A DNA stretch of 22,664 nucleotides, taken from positions 1-22,664 of the forward strand of contig CAJUEZ010000032.1 of NCBI GenBank assembly GCA_910585485.1, read 5' to 3'. Position 1 is the first letter of the stretch. The number at the start of each line of letters is the position of its first letter. The notes under the pieces are model-generated. The model was not told the DNA's origin, did not search any database, and saw nothing but the letters and a program-made list of their open reading frames with translations. The DNA is from an uncultured Clostridia bacterium (lineage in GTDB: Bacteria; Bacillota; Clostridia; UBA1381). The position numbers and the translations under genes are program-made. Shown here one piece after another: positions 8,339-15,225 of this stretch.

Positions 8339-9490
8339 ATGGGGGAGATAAAAAAGCAAATCAAATATGAGTTTGCGGATAACTGTTTTGACCTTTTAAG
8401 GCTTTACAGCGCTTTTTATGTGATGACGCTGCATATTATGCGCCATGTAAGAGGACAGGAGGTATCGCATATATTTGATTGGTGGAACGGAGTTGTTGTT
8501 TTGTTCTGTATAAGCGGCTTTCTTGTGCCCGCGTCTATGGAGCGGAGCAAAAATATATGGGAGTTTCTAAAAAAACGAGTGATCAGGATTGTTCCGTCGA
8601 TGTGGGTATGTATTATTATCGGAATAGTTGTAGCCGCTTTGTTTTGCGGATTTATGGCTGATAAAACTTTTGTGACGTGGTTTGCCGGACAGTTGTTCTT
8701 TGTACGTGACTTGCCGCAGCCTGATTTTATAAGTAATTTCGGAATAGGAAACTTTCAGGCGAATCTCTGGACTATGATATTTACAGTTCAGTTCTATCTT
8801 ATAACGGCGCTTATCTATAAAATTATGAAGGATAGAAAATTGTGGGTATGGATAACCGTCTTGGGAATGTCTATGGCGCTTAATCTTGCCGTGCCGTATG
8901 TGCAGCAGGTTTTGCCGGCGTCTTGGAAGAGTATTGTGTCACATTCATGTCTGCCGTATTTTTATATTTATTTCGCGGGATGGTTTATATACCGTTATCG
9001 TGAAAAGATAGTTCCGGTACTGGCAAAGACAAAAATATTATGTATTCTGCTGTTCATCATGCGCGCGCTTTACTGCGAGAAGCACGGTGTCAGAATTGGA
9101 GAATATCAGGATATGATACAGATTCTTCTGCTTTGTATGCTGACGATTGGCTTTGGATACAGCTTTGGTAAAATACGATTTAAAATTGATTTGTCATACG
9201 GATTATATCTGTACCATATGGTGATTGTAGATATATTCGTTCAGATTGGTCTTGTGGGTAATATGATGTATGCTGTAGCCGTTTACGCGATAGCTTTATT
9301 ATGCGCATTCGCGTCATATTATTTGGTTGACGATACTGTCGCGAAGATATTCAAACGAGCGGGAAGCGGCAAATATAAAGAACTTGAAAGTGATATTGTC
9401 TCGGAAATTCCGGCAGTTCCTGATGTGACAGCCGAAGATGAAATATTGCGGACTGTTTCTGTATCCAATGAAGATGAAACTGATTTTTAA
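8339..9490 (+). CDS. Acyltransferase-3 family integral membrane protein
   Basis: The product is about 383 residues with roughly ten hydrophobic segments from residue 17 on, the layout of acyltransferase family 3 (OafA/NodX type). These enzymes O-acylate cell-surface sugars. The first segment carries the family pattern FDLLRLYSAFYVMTLH, with the expected histidine at position 32. The last about 40 residues form an acidic cytoplasmic tail not typical of the family core. I chose the ATG at 8339, after GGGGTGG, over a TTG at 8291 that lacks a ribosome site. It follows the M18 gene by 66 bases with no terminator and ends at a bidirectional terminator. The substrate cannot be told from the sequence. 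Confidence 0.85.
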   Translation: MGEIKKQIKYEFADNCFDLLRLYSAFYVMTLHIMRHVRGQEVSHIFDWWNGVVVLFCISGFLVPASMERSKNIWEFLKKRVIRIVPSMWVCIIIGIVVAALFCGFMADKTFVTWFAGQLFFVRDLPQPDFISNFGIGNFQANLWTMIFTVQFYLITALIYKIMKDRKLWVWITVLGMSMALNLAVPYVQQVLPASWKSIVSHSCLPYFYIYFAGWFIYRYREKIVPVLAKTKILCILLFIMRALYCEKHGVRIGEYQDMIQILLLCMLTIGFGYSFGKIRFKIDLSYGLYLYHMVIVDIFVQIGLVGNMMYAVAVYAIALLCAFASYYLVDDTVAKIFKRAGSGKYKELESDIVSEIPAVPDVTAEDEILRTVSVSNEDETDF

Positions 9491-9509
9491 TTAAATATGG
9501 AAATTAATG

Positions 9510-9544
9510 AAAAACAGAGTATGCCAAAGCATACTCTGTTTTTT
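9510..9544. terminator. Bidirectional terminator between convergent genes
   Basis: Perfect 14-base arms at 9511-9524 and 9529-9542 enclose a CAAA loop. The top strand ends in six T residues and the bottom strand in five. It serves both the acyltransferase (+) and the IreB-family gene (-), which converge here. Confidence 0.93.
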
Positions 9545-9555
9545 CAGACATTCAT

Positions 9556-9807
9556 TTAAAGTGTTTTGATATATGTTTTTGCAAATTCTTCCAAAAGTTC
9601 ATCGCGTTCGATTTTTACAATCAAACCTCTTGCCCCGTTATAACTGGTTATGTATGTCGGGTCACCTGAAAGGATATATCCGACTATTTGGCTGATTGGA
9701 TCATAGCCTTTGATTTTCAGCGCCTCATATACTTTGGCAACGATGTCTCTAACCTCTTGTTCTTTATCGAACTCAAGATTGATTTTCATTGTTTCATTAA
9801 ATTCCAT
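9556..9807 (-). CDS. IreB family regulatory phosphoprotein (UPF0297)
   Basis: The protein has 83 residues and the hallmark stretch KGYDPISQIVGYILSGDP followed by YNGAR and IERDELLEE, which identify UPF0297/IreB. In Enterococcus faecalis IreB is phosphorylated on N-terminal threonines by the PASTA kinase IreK and limits cephalosporin resistance. Here T6 in MEFNETMKI matches the second of those threonines; the first is asparagine (N4). I chose the ATG at 9807 because AAAGGGTG precedes it and the length fits the family. Longer in-frame readings from 9834 or 9891 would add residues absent from the family. In many Firmicutes this gene sits with yrrK (ruvX); here it stands alone. Confidence 0.93.
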   Translation of the reverse strand: MEFNETMKINLEFDKEQEVRDIVAKVYEALKIKGYDPISQIVGYILSGDPTYITSYNGARGLIVKIERDELLEEFAKTYIKTL

Positions 9808-9850
9808 GATGTTCACCCTTTCATTTTCGTTCATAGCAATCCTTAAATAT

Positions 9851-9879
9851 AGCATATTACAAAAATCAATAAATTGCAA
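9851..9879 (-). promoter_or_regulatory. Probable promoter of IreB-family gene
   Basis: On the minus strand TTGCAA (9879-9874) and TATGCT (9856-9851) are 17 bases apart, about 45 bases upstream of the start codon. No convincing terminator separates this gene from the M16 protease upstream, so read-through is also possible. Confidence 0.5.
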
Positions 9880-9926
9880 GTGTTTTGACAAAAAATTTAT
9901 TAATATTTAATATTTTTACAGGATTT

Positions 9927-11177
9927 TCAGCGTAAATTAAACAAATTGTCAACATTTTCTACCGGACCGACCGCTGAAACACAAAGTGTGGAGCTGTCAA
10001 GAACTCTATCTATTATCTGCGAAACGGAATCCGAATTGACAGTGTCAATTTTTTTGAGAACTTCCTCGTGCGTATATATTGGCTTACCTAAAAGCAGAGA
10101 GCGTCCCGCGCCCTGCATTCTTGCTCCGGTGCTTTCACTGGAAAGTATGTAGTTTCCTTTAAGCTGTTCCTTCGCTTTGCAAATTTCATCATCCGAAAGT
10201 TTGTCACGTTTTACTCTGTTAATCTCTTCAGAAATAAGATAAGCGACTTCGCTCAGACTTTCGGGACTCATTCCCGCGGATATGTCAAAAACGCCCGTGC
10301 CTATATATGCGCTGTGCCCGGCATTTATTGAGTATACAAGACCGCGCTGTTCGCGTATATTCTGGAAAAGTCTTGATGACATTCCGCTGCCGAATATGTT
10401 ATTAAAAACAAGCAGACTGTATACGTTTTCATCCATAACATCTATACCTCGAAAAGAGGCGAGAAGCTGTACTTGTTCAATATCTTTTGTTTTTAAAATA
10501 TTTTTGCCGCTTTGATATACGGCTTCCGTGAGATGGGGAGGAGTGTCTTTTATACTTCTCGTCCCGAAATATTGTTCAAGCAGTTCAAAAAAATTCTCAT
10601 CGAAATTTCCCGATACTGATATTATTGTATTCGCGCTTGTATAGTGATTATTCATATATTCGCGCATAATGTTCGGGTTGATTTTATCAAGACTTTCATA
10701 TGTACCGAGAATTGTTCTTCCCATCGGAGTATTTCCCCATACGGCATATGACGCAAGGTCATAAACAAGGTCTTCGGGGCTGTCCTCGTACATACGGATT
10801 TCTTCTTTTATAACTTGTTTTTCAAGAAGCATATCATCATACGCAAGTCTCGGATTATACAGCATGTCCGAAAGAATATCAAGAGCGATTTGAGCGTGCG
10901 CGTCAAGAGTTTTTGTGCAAAAGCAGGTATACTCGCGCGATGTGAACGCGTCTATCTGTCCGCCTACGGAGTCGATTTCATGCGCAATCTGCGCCGCGTC
11001 TCTTGTCTGCGTTCCCTTAAACAGCATATGCTCTATAAAATGAGATATACCGTTTTCGCTTTCATTTTCGTATCGTGAGCCGTTTCCTATCCAAACTCCT
11101 ATTGAAATGGATTTCAGATAATCTATTTTTTCAGCCACTACTCTTATGCCGTTTTTTAAAGTTCTATATTGATACAA
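9927..11177 (-). CDS. M16 family zinc metallopeptidase (processing-protease type)
   Basis: The protein has 416 residues with the inverted zinc motif HFIEH at residues 46-50 (H46, E49, H50). A downstream conserved glutamate region follows (VIKEEIRMYEDSPED). The C-terminal half contains SSRLFQNIREQRGLVYSI, the arginine/tyrosine segment typical of pitrilysin-type and mitochondrial-processing-peptidase-like enzymes. It resembles the YmxG/MlpA group of Firmicutes. The start is TTG at 11177, with AAGGAG 8 bases upstream on the minus strand. The catalytic site looks intact. It lies 162 bases beyond the 3' end of the phage-type repressor and is the last clear host gene before the phage module. Confidence 0.92.
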   Translation of the reverse strand: MYQYRTLKNGIRVVAEKIDYLKSISIGVWIGNGSRYENESENGISHFIEHMLFKGTQTRDAAQIAHEIDSVGGQIDAFTSREYTCFCTKTLDAHAQIALDILSDMLYNPRLAYDDMLLEKQVIKEEIRMYEDSPEDLVYDLASYAVWGNTPMGRTILGTYESLDKINPNIMREYMNNHYTSANTIISVSGNFDENFFELLEQYFGTRSIKDTPPHLTEAVYQSGKNILKTKDIEQVQLLASFRGIDVMDENVYSLLVFNNIFGSGMSSRLFQNIREQRGLVYSINAGHSAYIGTGVFDISAGMSPESLSEVAYLISEEINRVKRDKLSDDEICKAKEQLKGNYILSSESTGARMQGAGRSLLLGKPIYTHEEVLKKIDTVNSDSVSQIIDRVLDSSTLCVSAVGPVENVDNLFNLR

Positions 11178-11196
11178 TATTTATACTCCTTTTTGA

Positions 11197-11215
11197 TTGA
11201 ATACACGATATTCAA
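11197..11215. repeat. Inverted repeat in leader of M16 gene
   Basis: TTGAATA (11197-11203) and TATTCAA (11209-11215) are perfect 7-base arms around CACGA. It lies just upstream of the ribosome site of the M16 gene and could be an operator or a weak RNA hairpin. Confidence 0.4.
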
Positions 11216-11280
11216 ATTCCGATATGTAATTTTTATTCTATATATAACTAAATTAAGATATTTTCACCGTCGAGCGGTTG

Positions 11281-11300
11281 AATAGGGGTATACCCCTATT
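11281..11300. repeat. Perfect 20-bp palindrome
   Basis: AATAGGGGTATACCCCTATT reads identically on both strands with no spacer. It lies 40 bases past the stop of the repressor gene. There is no following T run on either strand, so it does not look like an intrinsic terminator. A binding site for a dimeric protein is more likely. It is in the 162-base gap that separates host and phage-type genes. Confidence 0.6.
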
Positions 11301-11339
11301 GAATTAGACGTGAATTTACGCGAATTTGTTCCTGTTTAT

Positions 11340-11966
11340 TTAGAATTTTCTTTTAATCTCTTTTACAAGTCCGAAAACGCGTATGCGCAAAACATCCTCG
11401 TCTGTAAATCTGCGCGGCGGATACATCGGGTTTATAGACTGAAGTTCTATAAAGTCTTTTCCGTATACGATTCTTTTAACAACTCCGTTCTCGCCGTCTA
11501 TAGTGACCACTCCGTAGCTGCCGCTGTCAACAGAAGTCTGGCAGCGCACAAGAACAAGGTCTCCTTCCATAAATACAGGATACATACTGTCTCCCACAAC
11601 CCGCAAAAAAGCGTATTGTTCATCGGAATTTATGCTGTTTTTATGAACGGGCTCATAATCCGTTATGTTATTTTCCGCAAAACAGCTTAATCCTGCCGCG
11701 ACTCTTCCTACTACCGGTATCATTACAAACTCGGATTCGTCTACTATGTTAGCGTTTTGCGGAGTGTCATCCCAGCCGAGCAGGTATTCAGGAGTGGTGT
11801 CAAGATACTTCGCAAGTTTTATAAGAGAGTCTCGCTTTATGTTTTTTACAGTTCCTTTTTCGTATTTTTGTATTGCCGCTTTTTGAACCCCTATCTTTGC
11901 GCCAAGTTCCTCCTGAGTAAGGTTGTGTTCTTTTCTGAGAAGTTTGATTCTTTCCCCCGTTGTCAT
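11340..11966 (-). CDS. LexA/CI-like phage repressor with S24 self-cleavage domain
   Basis: The product has 208 residues. Residues 7-62 are a Cro/C1-type helix-turn-helix (TGERIKLLRKEHNLTQEELG). From about 84 on is an S24 (LexA-type) peptidase domain with a cleavage site at A91-G92 in RVAAGLS, the nucleophile S127 in VVGDSMYP and the general base K164 in GVVKRI. All residues for RecA-stimulated self-cleavage are present, so DNA damage should relieve repression. I chose the ATG at 11966 because a perfect AAGGAGGT lies 6 bases upstream; the longer reading would start inside the promoter zone. It is divergent to the structural operon and shares with it a control region holding repeated operator-like sites. 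Confidence 0.93.
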   Translation of the reverse strand: MTTGERIKLLRKEHNLTQEELGAKIGVQKAAIQKYEKGTVKNIKRDSLIKLAKYLDTTPEYLLGWDDTPQNANIVDESEFVMIPVVGRVAAGLSCFAENNITDYEPVHKNSINSDEQYAFLRVVGDSMYPVFMEGDLVLVRCQTSVDSGSYGVVTIDGENGVVKRIVYGKDFIELQSINPMYPPRRFTDEDVLRIRVFGLVKEIKRKF

Positions 11967-12015
11967 GGGAATACCTCCTTTTGGTAATATGAAGCATGAT
12001 TCATTTTCAAGTAAT

Positions 12016-12044
12016 ATAGTATCATAAAAATAAACTTTTTGCAA
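12016..12044 (-). promoter_or_regulatory. Repressor promoter
   Basis: On the minus strand TTGCAA (12044-12039) and TACTAT (12021-12016) are 17 bases apart. The whole element is a near copy, in mirror orientation, of the rightward promoter at 12084-12112. The spacer holds operator-like site 1, suggesting autoregulation. Confidence 0.7.
12020..12034. promoter_or_regulatory. Operator-like site 1
   Basis: TATCATAAAAATAAA, one clear TATC half with a degenerate second half, lies within the repressor promoter between -35 and -10. The 19 bases from 12020 closely match sites 2 and 3 read in the same sense. Confidence 0.6.
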
Positions 12045-12060
12045 GCGATTTATAAAAAAA

Positions 12061-12075
12061 TATCGTAAAAAGAAA
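12061..12075. promoter_or_regulatory. Operator-like site 2
   Basis: TATCGTAAAAAGAAA lies midway between the two promoters. It matches site 1 at 13 of 15 positions and has only one clear half-site. Confidence 0.55.
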
Positions 12076-12083
12076 TTTTTGTA

Positions 12084-12112
12084 TTGACAAAAGTATCTTT
12101 TTATGATATAAT
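12084..12112 (+). promoter_or_regulatory. Rightward promoter of the phage structural operon
   Basis: TTGACA (12084-12089) and TATAAT (12107-12112) are 17 bases apart, a perfect consensus promoter. It is the only promoter I can see for the whole module and is fully overlapped by operator-like site 3. Confidence 0.9.
12094..12108. promoter_or_regulatory. Operator-like site 3
   Basis: TATCTTTTTATGATA is a TATC-N7-GATA inverted repeat filling the spacer of the rightward promoter. Its reverse complement extends the match to site 1 across about 19 bases. A repressor bound here would block RNA polymerase. Confidence 0.7.
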
Positions 12113-12164
12113 ATGCTTGTCTTAAAGGAAAAGCCGAATTTCGGTATATATTTTTAAAATAAAA

Positions 12165-12179
12165 TATCTTGTAAAGATA
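12165..12179. promoter_or_regulatory. Possible operator-like site 4
   Basis: TATCTTGTAAAGATA has the same TATC-N7-GATA layout but a different spacer. It lies in the operon leader, just before the AAAGGAG ribosome site of the first gene. It could be a further repressor site or a small RNA hairpin. Confidence 0.35.
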
Positions 12180-12192
12180 GAAAGGAGCGCGT

Positions 12193-12393
12193 ATGATTTA
12201 TTCAAATGATGACCCAATGGCAATTTTAGCCATGGAAATGGAGCGTACCGGAGATTATGGAGATTGCGGTGAGGACAGCGCGTTAAAATGTCCTATATGC
12301 GGCGCGTATGAGCCCGAGTACTATTATCTGGACGACGATGAGGAATGTATCGGATGCAGTGAATGCGTGTACAGGTCTGACGTATTATTTTAA
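12193..12393 (+). CDS. Small zinc-ribbon-like phage protein
   Basis: This 66-residue acidic protein is the first gene of the rightward operon. It has a CPIC pair (residues 33-36) and a CIGCSEC cluster (about 53-59), arranged as a zinc ribbon around an acidic DDDEE loop. Small proteins of this kind often lie directly upstream of terminase genes in clostridial prophages; their role is not established. AAAGGAG lies before the ATG with good spacing. The start is about 80 bases after the promoter. Confidence 0.75.
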   Translation: MIYSNDDPMAILAMEMERTGDYGDCGEDSALKCPICGAYEPEYYYLDDDEECIGCSECVYRSDVLF

Positions 12394-12407
12394 GCGAGGT
12401 GATGATT

Positions 12408-12629
12408 ATGGATATTGCAAGCGAGGATGAAATTCTTGAATATCTAAGCCGCGTTATGCGCCGTGAAGAATATGATGAAGAAAATATAAAGTTTTCTGAT
12501 TCTTTCAAAGCGGCGGAACTTTTAGGGAAGTACTACGGCATGTTTGGAGACAAACATGTTTCATCGGCGGGTGACGTGATAATAGTTGATAATATTCCCG
12601 GAGAAAAGGAAAATGCCCAGAAAGCTTGA
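12408..12629 (+). CDS. Terminase small subunit, C-terminal domain only
   Basis: The product is about 73 residues from the ATG at 12408, chosen because GAGG at 12395-12398 is 9 bases away; GTG 12399 and ATG 12402 are too close. Residues 6-20 (EDEILEYLSRVMRRE) and 30-49, with AELLGKYYGMFGDK, match the C-terminal half of Terminase_2-type small subunits. In a full protein these follow an N-terminal helix-turn-helix of about 80 residues. Here that HTH is missing, and the upstream sequence encodes the zinc-ribbon protein instead. The small subunit normally recognises the pac site and hands DNA to the large subunit. The gene overlaps the large-subunit start by 17 bases. Confidence 0.75.
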   Translation: MDIASEDEILEYLSRVMRREEYDEENIKFSDSFKAAELLGKYYGMFGDKHVSSAGDVIIVDNIPGEKENAQKA

Positions 12630-13863
12630 TACTCTGATAGCTCCGTCTTTTTACGGGGTGCATAAAAACATTGATAATTACACGCATTTTTGGCTTTGCG
12701 GCGGGCGCGGTTCGACAAAGTCAAGCTTTGTCAGTATTGAAATTATACTTGGCATGATGAAAAATCCCGATGCAAACGCGGTGGCTCTGCGTAAGGTAGG
12801 CGCGTATTTAAAGGATAGTGTGTTCGCTCAGCTTCAGTGGGCGATTGAAAAACTGGGAGTGGAACATATGTGGGAAATAAAACCCAGTGTTCCGGAAATA
12901 GTGTATACCAAAACAGGTCAGAAAATTCTTTTTAGAGGCGCGGATAAGGCGCATAAACTTAAATCCACAAAAGTGACGCGCGGATATGTGCGGTATATAT
13001 GGTATGAGGAACTTGATGAATTTCATGGCATGAAGGAAATACGCACTATTAATCAATCATTGATGCGCGGCGGTGAAAAGTTTACCGTGTTTTATTCATA
13101 TAATCCTCCGCAAAACAGGCAAAACTGGGTAAACCGTGAGGCGCTTAAAGAACGTGATGATTTGCTTCTTCATAAAAGTACATATTTGGATGTGCCTCAT
13201 GAGTGGTTGGGCGAACAATTTTTTTTAGAGGCTGAGTATCTTAAAAAGCTACACATTAATCAGTATAATCATGAATATCTTGGCGAAGTGACAGGAACGG
13301 GAGGAGAGATTTTTGATAATCTTGAAATCCGAGCGTTAACAGGAGATGAAGAGAGCTGTTTTGACAGCATAAAATGCGGGATTGATTTTGGATTTGCGGC
13401 TGATCCTTTTGTGTACGTGGTTTGCTATTTTCATAACAACAGGTTGTTCATTTTTGAAGAGATATATGCCAAGGGTCTTTCAAATTATGCAGCGGCGGAG
13501 AAAATTCTTCAAAAGGGATACGAAAACGAAATGATTATATGTGACAGCGCCGAGCCTAAAAGTATTAATGATTTGCGACAGTTTGGACTGAGAGTGAGGG
13601 GAGCGAGAAAAGGAAAAGACAGTATTGAGTACGGCATAAAGTTTTTACAGGGGCTGGAAAAAATTGTTATTGACCCGATAAAATGTCCGAACGCGGCGAG
13701 AGAATTTTCTGAATATGAACTGGAGCGCGGTACGGACGGAGAATTTCGTTCAACGTATCCCGACAAAAATAATCACACTATTGACGCGATACGTTACGCG
13801 CTTGAAGATGAAATAAGCAAAAGAAAGGCGAGAGTTATAAACAGGAGGGATTTGGATTTATGA
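12613..13863 (+). CDS. Phage terminase large subunit (PBSX/XtmB type)
   Basis: This is the ATP-driven motor that packages DNA into proheads and cuts it with a nuclease domain. The protein has 416 residues. The Walker A motif GGRGSTKS is at 30-37, Walker B and catalytic glutamate in YIWYEELDEF at 128-137. The RNase H-like nuclease acidic residues are D258 (GIDFGF), D311 (CDSAEP) and D391 (NHTIDAIRYA). All appear intact. I chose the ATG at 12613 over an upstream TTG at 12586 that lacks a ribosome site; AAAAGGA precedes it at short spacing and the 17-base overlap implies translational coupling. The portal gene overlaps its stop codon. The family includes headful-packaging phages such as SPP1 and the defective phage PBSX. 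Confidence 0.94.
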   Translation: MPRKLDTLIAPSFYGVHKNIDNYTHFWLCGGRGSTKSSFVSIEIILGMMKNPDANAVALRKVGAYLKDSVFAQLQWAIEKLGVEHMWEIKPSVPEIVYTKTGQKILFRGADKAHKLKSTKVTRGYVRYIWYEELDEFHGMKEIRTINQSLMRGGEKFTVFYSYNPPQNRQNWVNREALKERDDLLLHKSTYLDVPHEWLGEQFFLEAEYLKKLHINQYNHEYLGEVTGTGGEIFDNLEIRALTGDEESCFDSIKCGIDFGFAADPFVYVVCYFHNNRLFIFEEIYAKGLSNYAAAEKILQKGYENEMIICDSAEPKSINDLRQFGLRVRGARKGKDSIEYGIKFLQGLEKIVIDPIKCPNAAREFSEYELERGTDGEFRSTYPDKNNHTIDAIRYALEDEISKRKARVINRRDLDL

Positions 13864-15173
13864 TTATTGATGAGAAGATTTTGGACAACGGCATGACGGA
13901 CTTGATATTGTCAAAGCTGATTGCCCGACATTCGACGGAGCAAGAACGTTTTGAGAAGCTTTACAATTACTATATAGGGAAACATGATATATGTTTCCGC
14001 CGTCGTTCAAGCGAAAGAATAGCGAACAATAAAATTGTATGCAATCATGCAAAGTATATTGTGGACATCGCGAAAAGTTATCTTGTGGGCAATCCCGTAA
14101 CGTACAGCTGTTCGGAAGGATATGATATTGAAGCTGTAAAAAACAGCTATGCGCTTCAGGACATTGCCAGTATTGACGCGGAATTGGAAAAGACTATGAG
14201 TATCTACGGAAAAGCCTATGAAATGGTTTACTCGGACGAGGAGTCGCAGCCAAAGAGTGTTTGCCTGCCGCCGACCAATACTTTTATGGTATACGGCACG
14301 GGAGTTGGCGAAGTGCCGTTGTGCGGCATACATTATTACAAAAAACGTGATATTGACGGAAGCGTAACGGGAACGTGCTGTATAATATGCGATAATTCTT
14401 GTATTTATACATATGAAAACGATACAGACAGCTTTATACATATGACAAAAACAGAGGAGCATCCGCACTATTTCGGTAAAATACCGATGGTTGAATATCG
14501 CAATAATGAGGAGCGGCAAGGCGATTTTGAACAGATGATACCCCTTATAGACGCGTATAATATTCTTGAATCGGACCGCGTGAATGATAAGGAGCAGTTT
14601 GTTGACGCGTTTCTGTTTCTAATCGGCATAGACCTTGACAGCGAGCAGGCAAAAAAACTGCGTGAAGAGCGTATTCTTATGGGATATGAAGGCGCGGGAG
14701 CGGAGTATCTTTCAAAAGTTATGTCAGAAAGCGACGTGCAGGTTTTGAGAGACAGTCTTAAAACGGATATACATCGTTTTTCGATGATACCAGATTTAAC
14801 AGACCAGACATTCGGCACCAATCTTTCAGGCGTCGCAATCAAATATAAACTTATGGGCTTTGAGCAGCATGTAAGAAATAAGGAAAGATATTTTACAAAG
14901 GCTCTCAAACAGCGTTTTGAACTATACGACAATTTTCTGTCACTCAAAGGCGCTATGGAATATGTGCCGCTTCACAGAATTGACGTGGTGTTCACAAGAA
15001 ACTTGCCGGTAAACGAACTGGAAACTTCTCAAATGGTAAAAAATCTGGCGGGAATAGCGACAAGCGAAACACTATTATCACAGTTATCCTTTGTGGGAGA
15101 CCCGAAGGAGGAAGCGCAGCTTGCGTCAAAGGAACGCATGCTGAACGAGCAAATGAAAGAGACGCAGGTATAA
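13860..15173 (+). CDS. Phage portal protein, SPP1 Gp6 family
   Basis: The portal is a dodecameric ring at one head vertex through which DNA enters and leaves. The protein has 437 residues. The N-terminal part with FEKLYNYYIGKH, NNKIVCNHAKYIVDIAKSYLVGNPV and the central LIDAYNILESDRVNDKEQF segment are typical of the SPP1-type portal family. The C-terminal part contains the SGVAIKYKLMGFEQH region. Its ATG overlaps the terminase stop (ATGA), so the two are translationally coupled. The next gene is the scaffold; the SPP1 gp7-like minor head protein often found at this place is absent. Confidence 0.93.
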   Translation: MIIDEKILDNGMTDLILSKLIARHSTEQERFEKLYNYYIGKHDICFRRRSSERIANNKIVCNHAKYIVDIAKSYLVGNPVTYSCSEGYDIEAVKNSYALQDIASIDAELEKTMSIYGKAYEMVYSDEESQPKSVCLPPTNTFMVYGTGVGEVPLCGIHYYKKRDIDGSVTGTCCIICDNSCIYTYENDTDSFIHMTKTEEHPHYFGKIPMVEYRNNEERQGDFEQMIPLIDAYNILESDRVNDKEQFVDAFLFLIGIDLDSEQAKKLREERILMGYEGAGAEYLSKVMSESDVQVLRDSLKTDIHRFSMIPDLTDQTFGTNLSGVAIKYKLMGFEQHVRNKERYFTKALKQRFELYDNFLSLKGAMEYVPLHRIDVVFTRNLPVNELETSQMVKNLAGIATSETLLSQLSFVGDPKEEAQLASKERMLNEQMKETQV

Positions 15174-15177
15174 ATAA

Positions 15178-15205
15178 GCCGTTGGTATATGACGCGTTAA
15201 ACGGC
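15178..15205 (+). other. Weak hairpin between portal and scaffold
   Basis: GCCGTT (15178-15183) and AACGGC (15200-15205) pair around a 16-base loop, just after the portal stop and before the AAAGGAAGG ribosome site of the scaffold gene. It has no T run. It might help set portal-to-scaffold ratio, but the support is slight. Confidence 0.3.
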
Positions 15206-15225
15206 GCGCGGAAAGGAAGGAAAAA

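Noticed and set aside
9900..9926. AT-rich imperfect hairpin after the M16 gene as a terminator
   Set aside because: The pairing is only short A/T stretches; no stable stem followed by a T run can be drawn with confidence.
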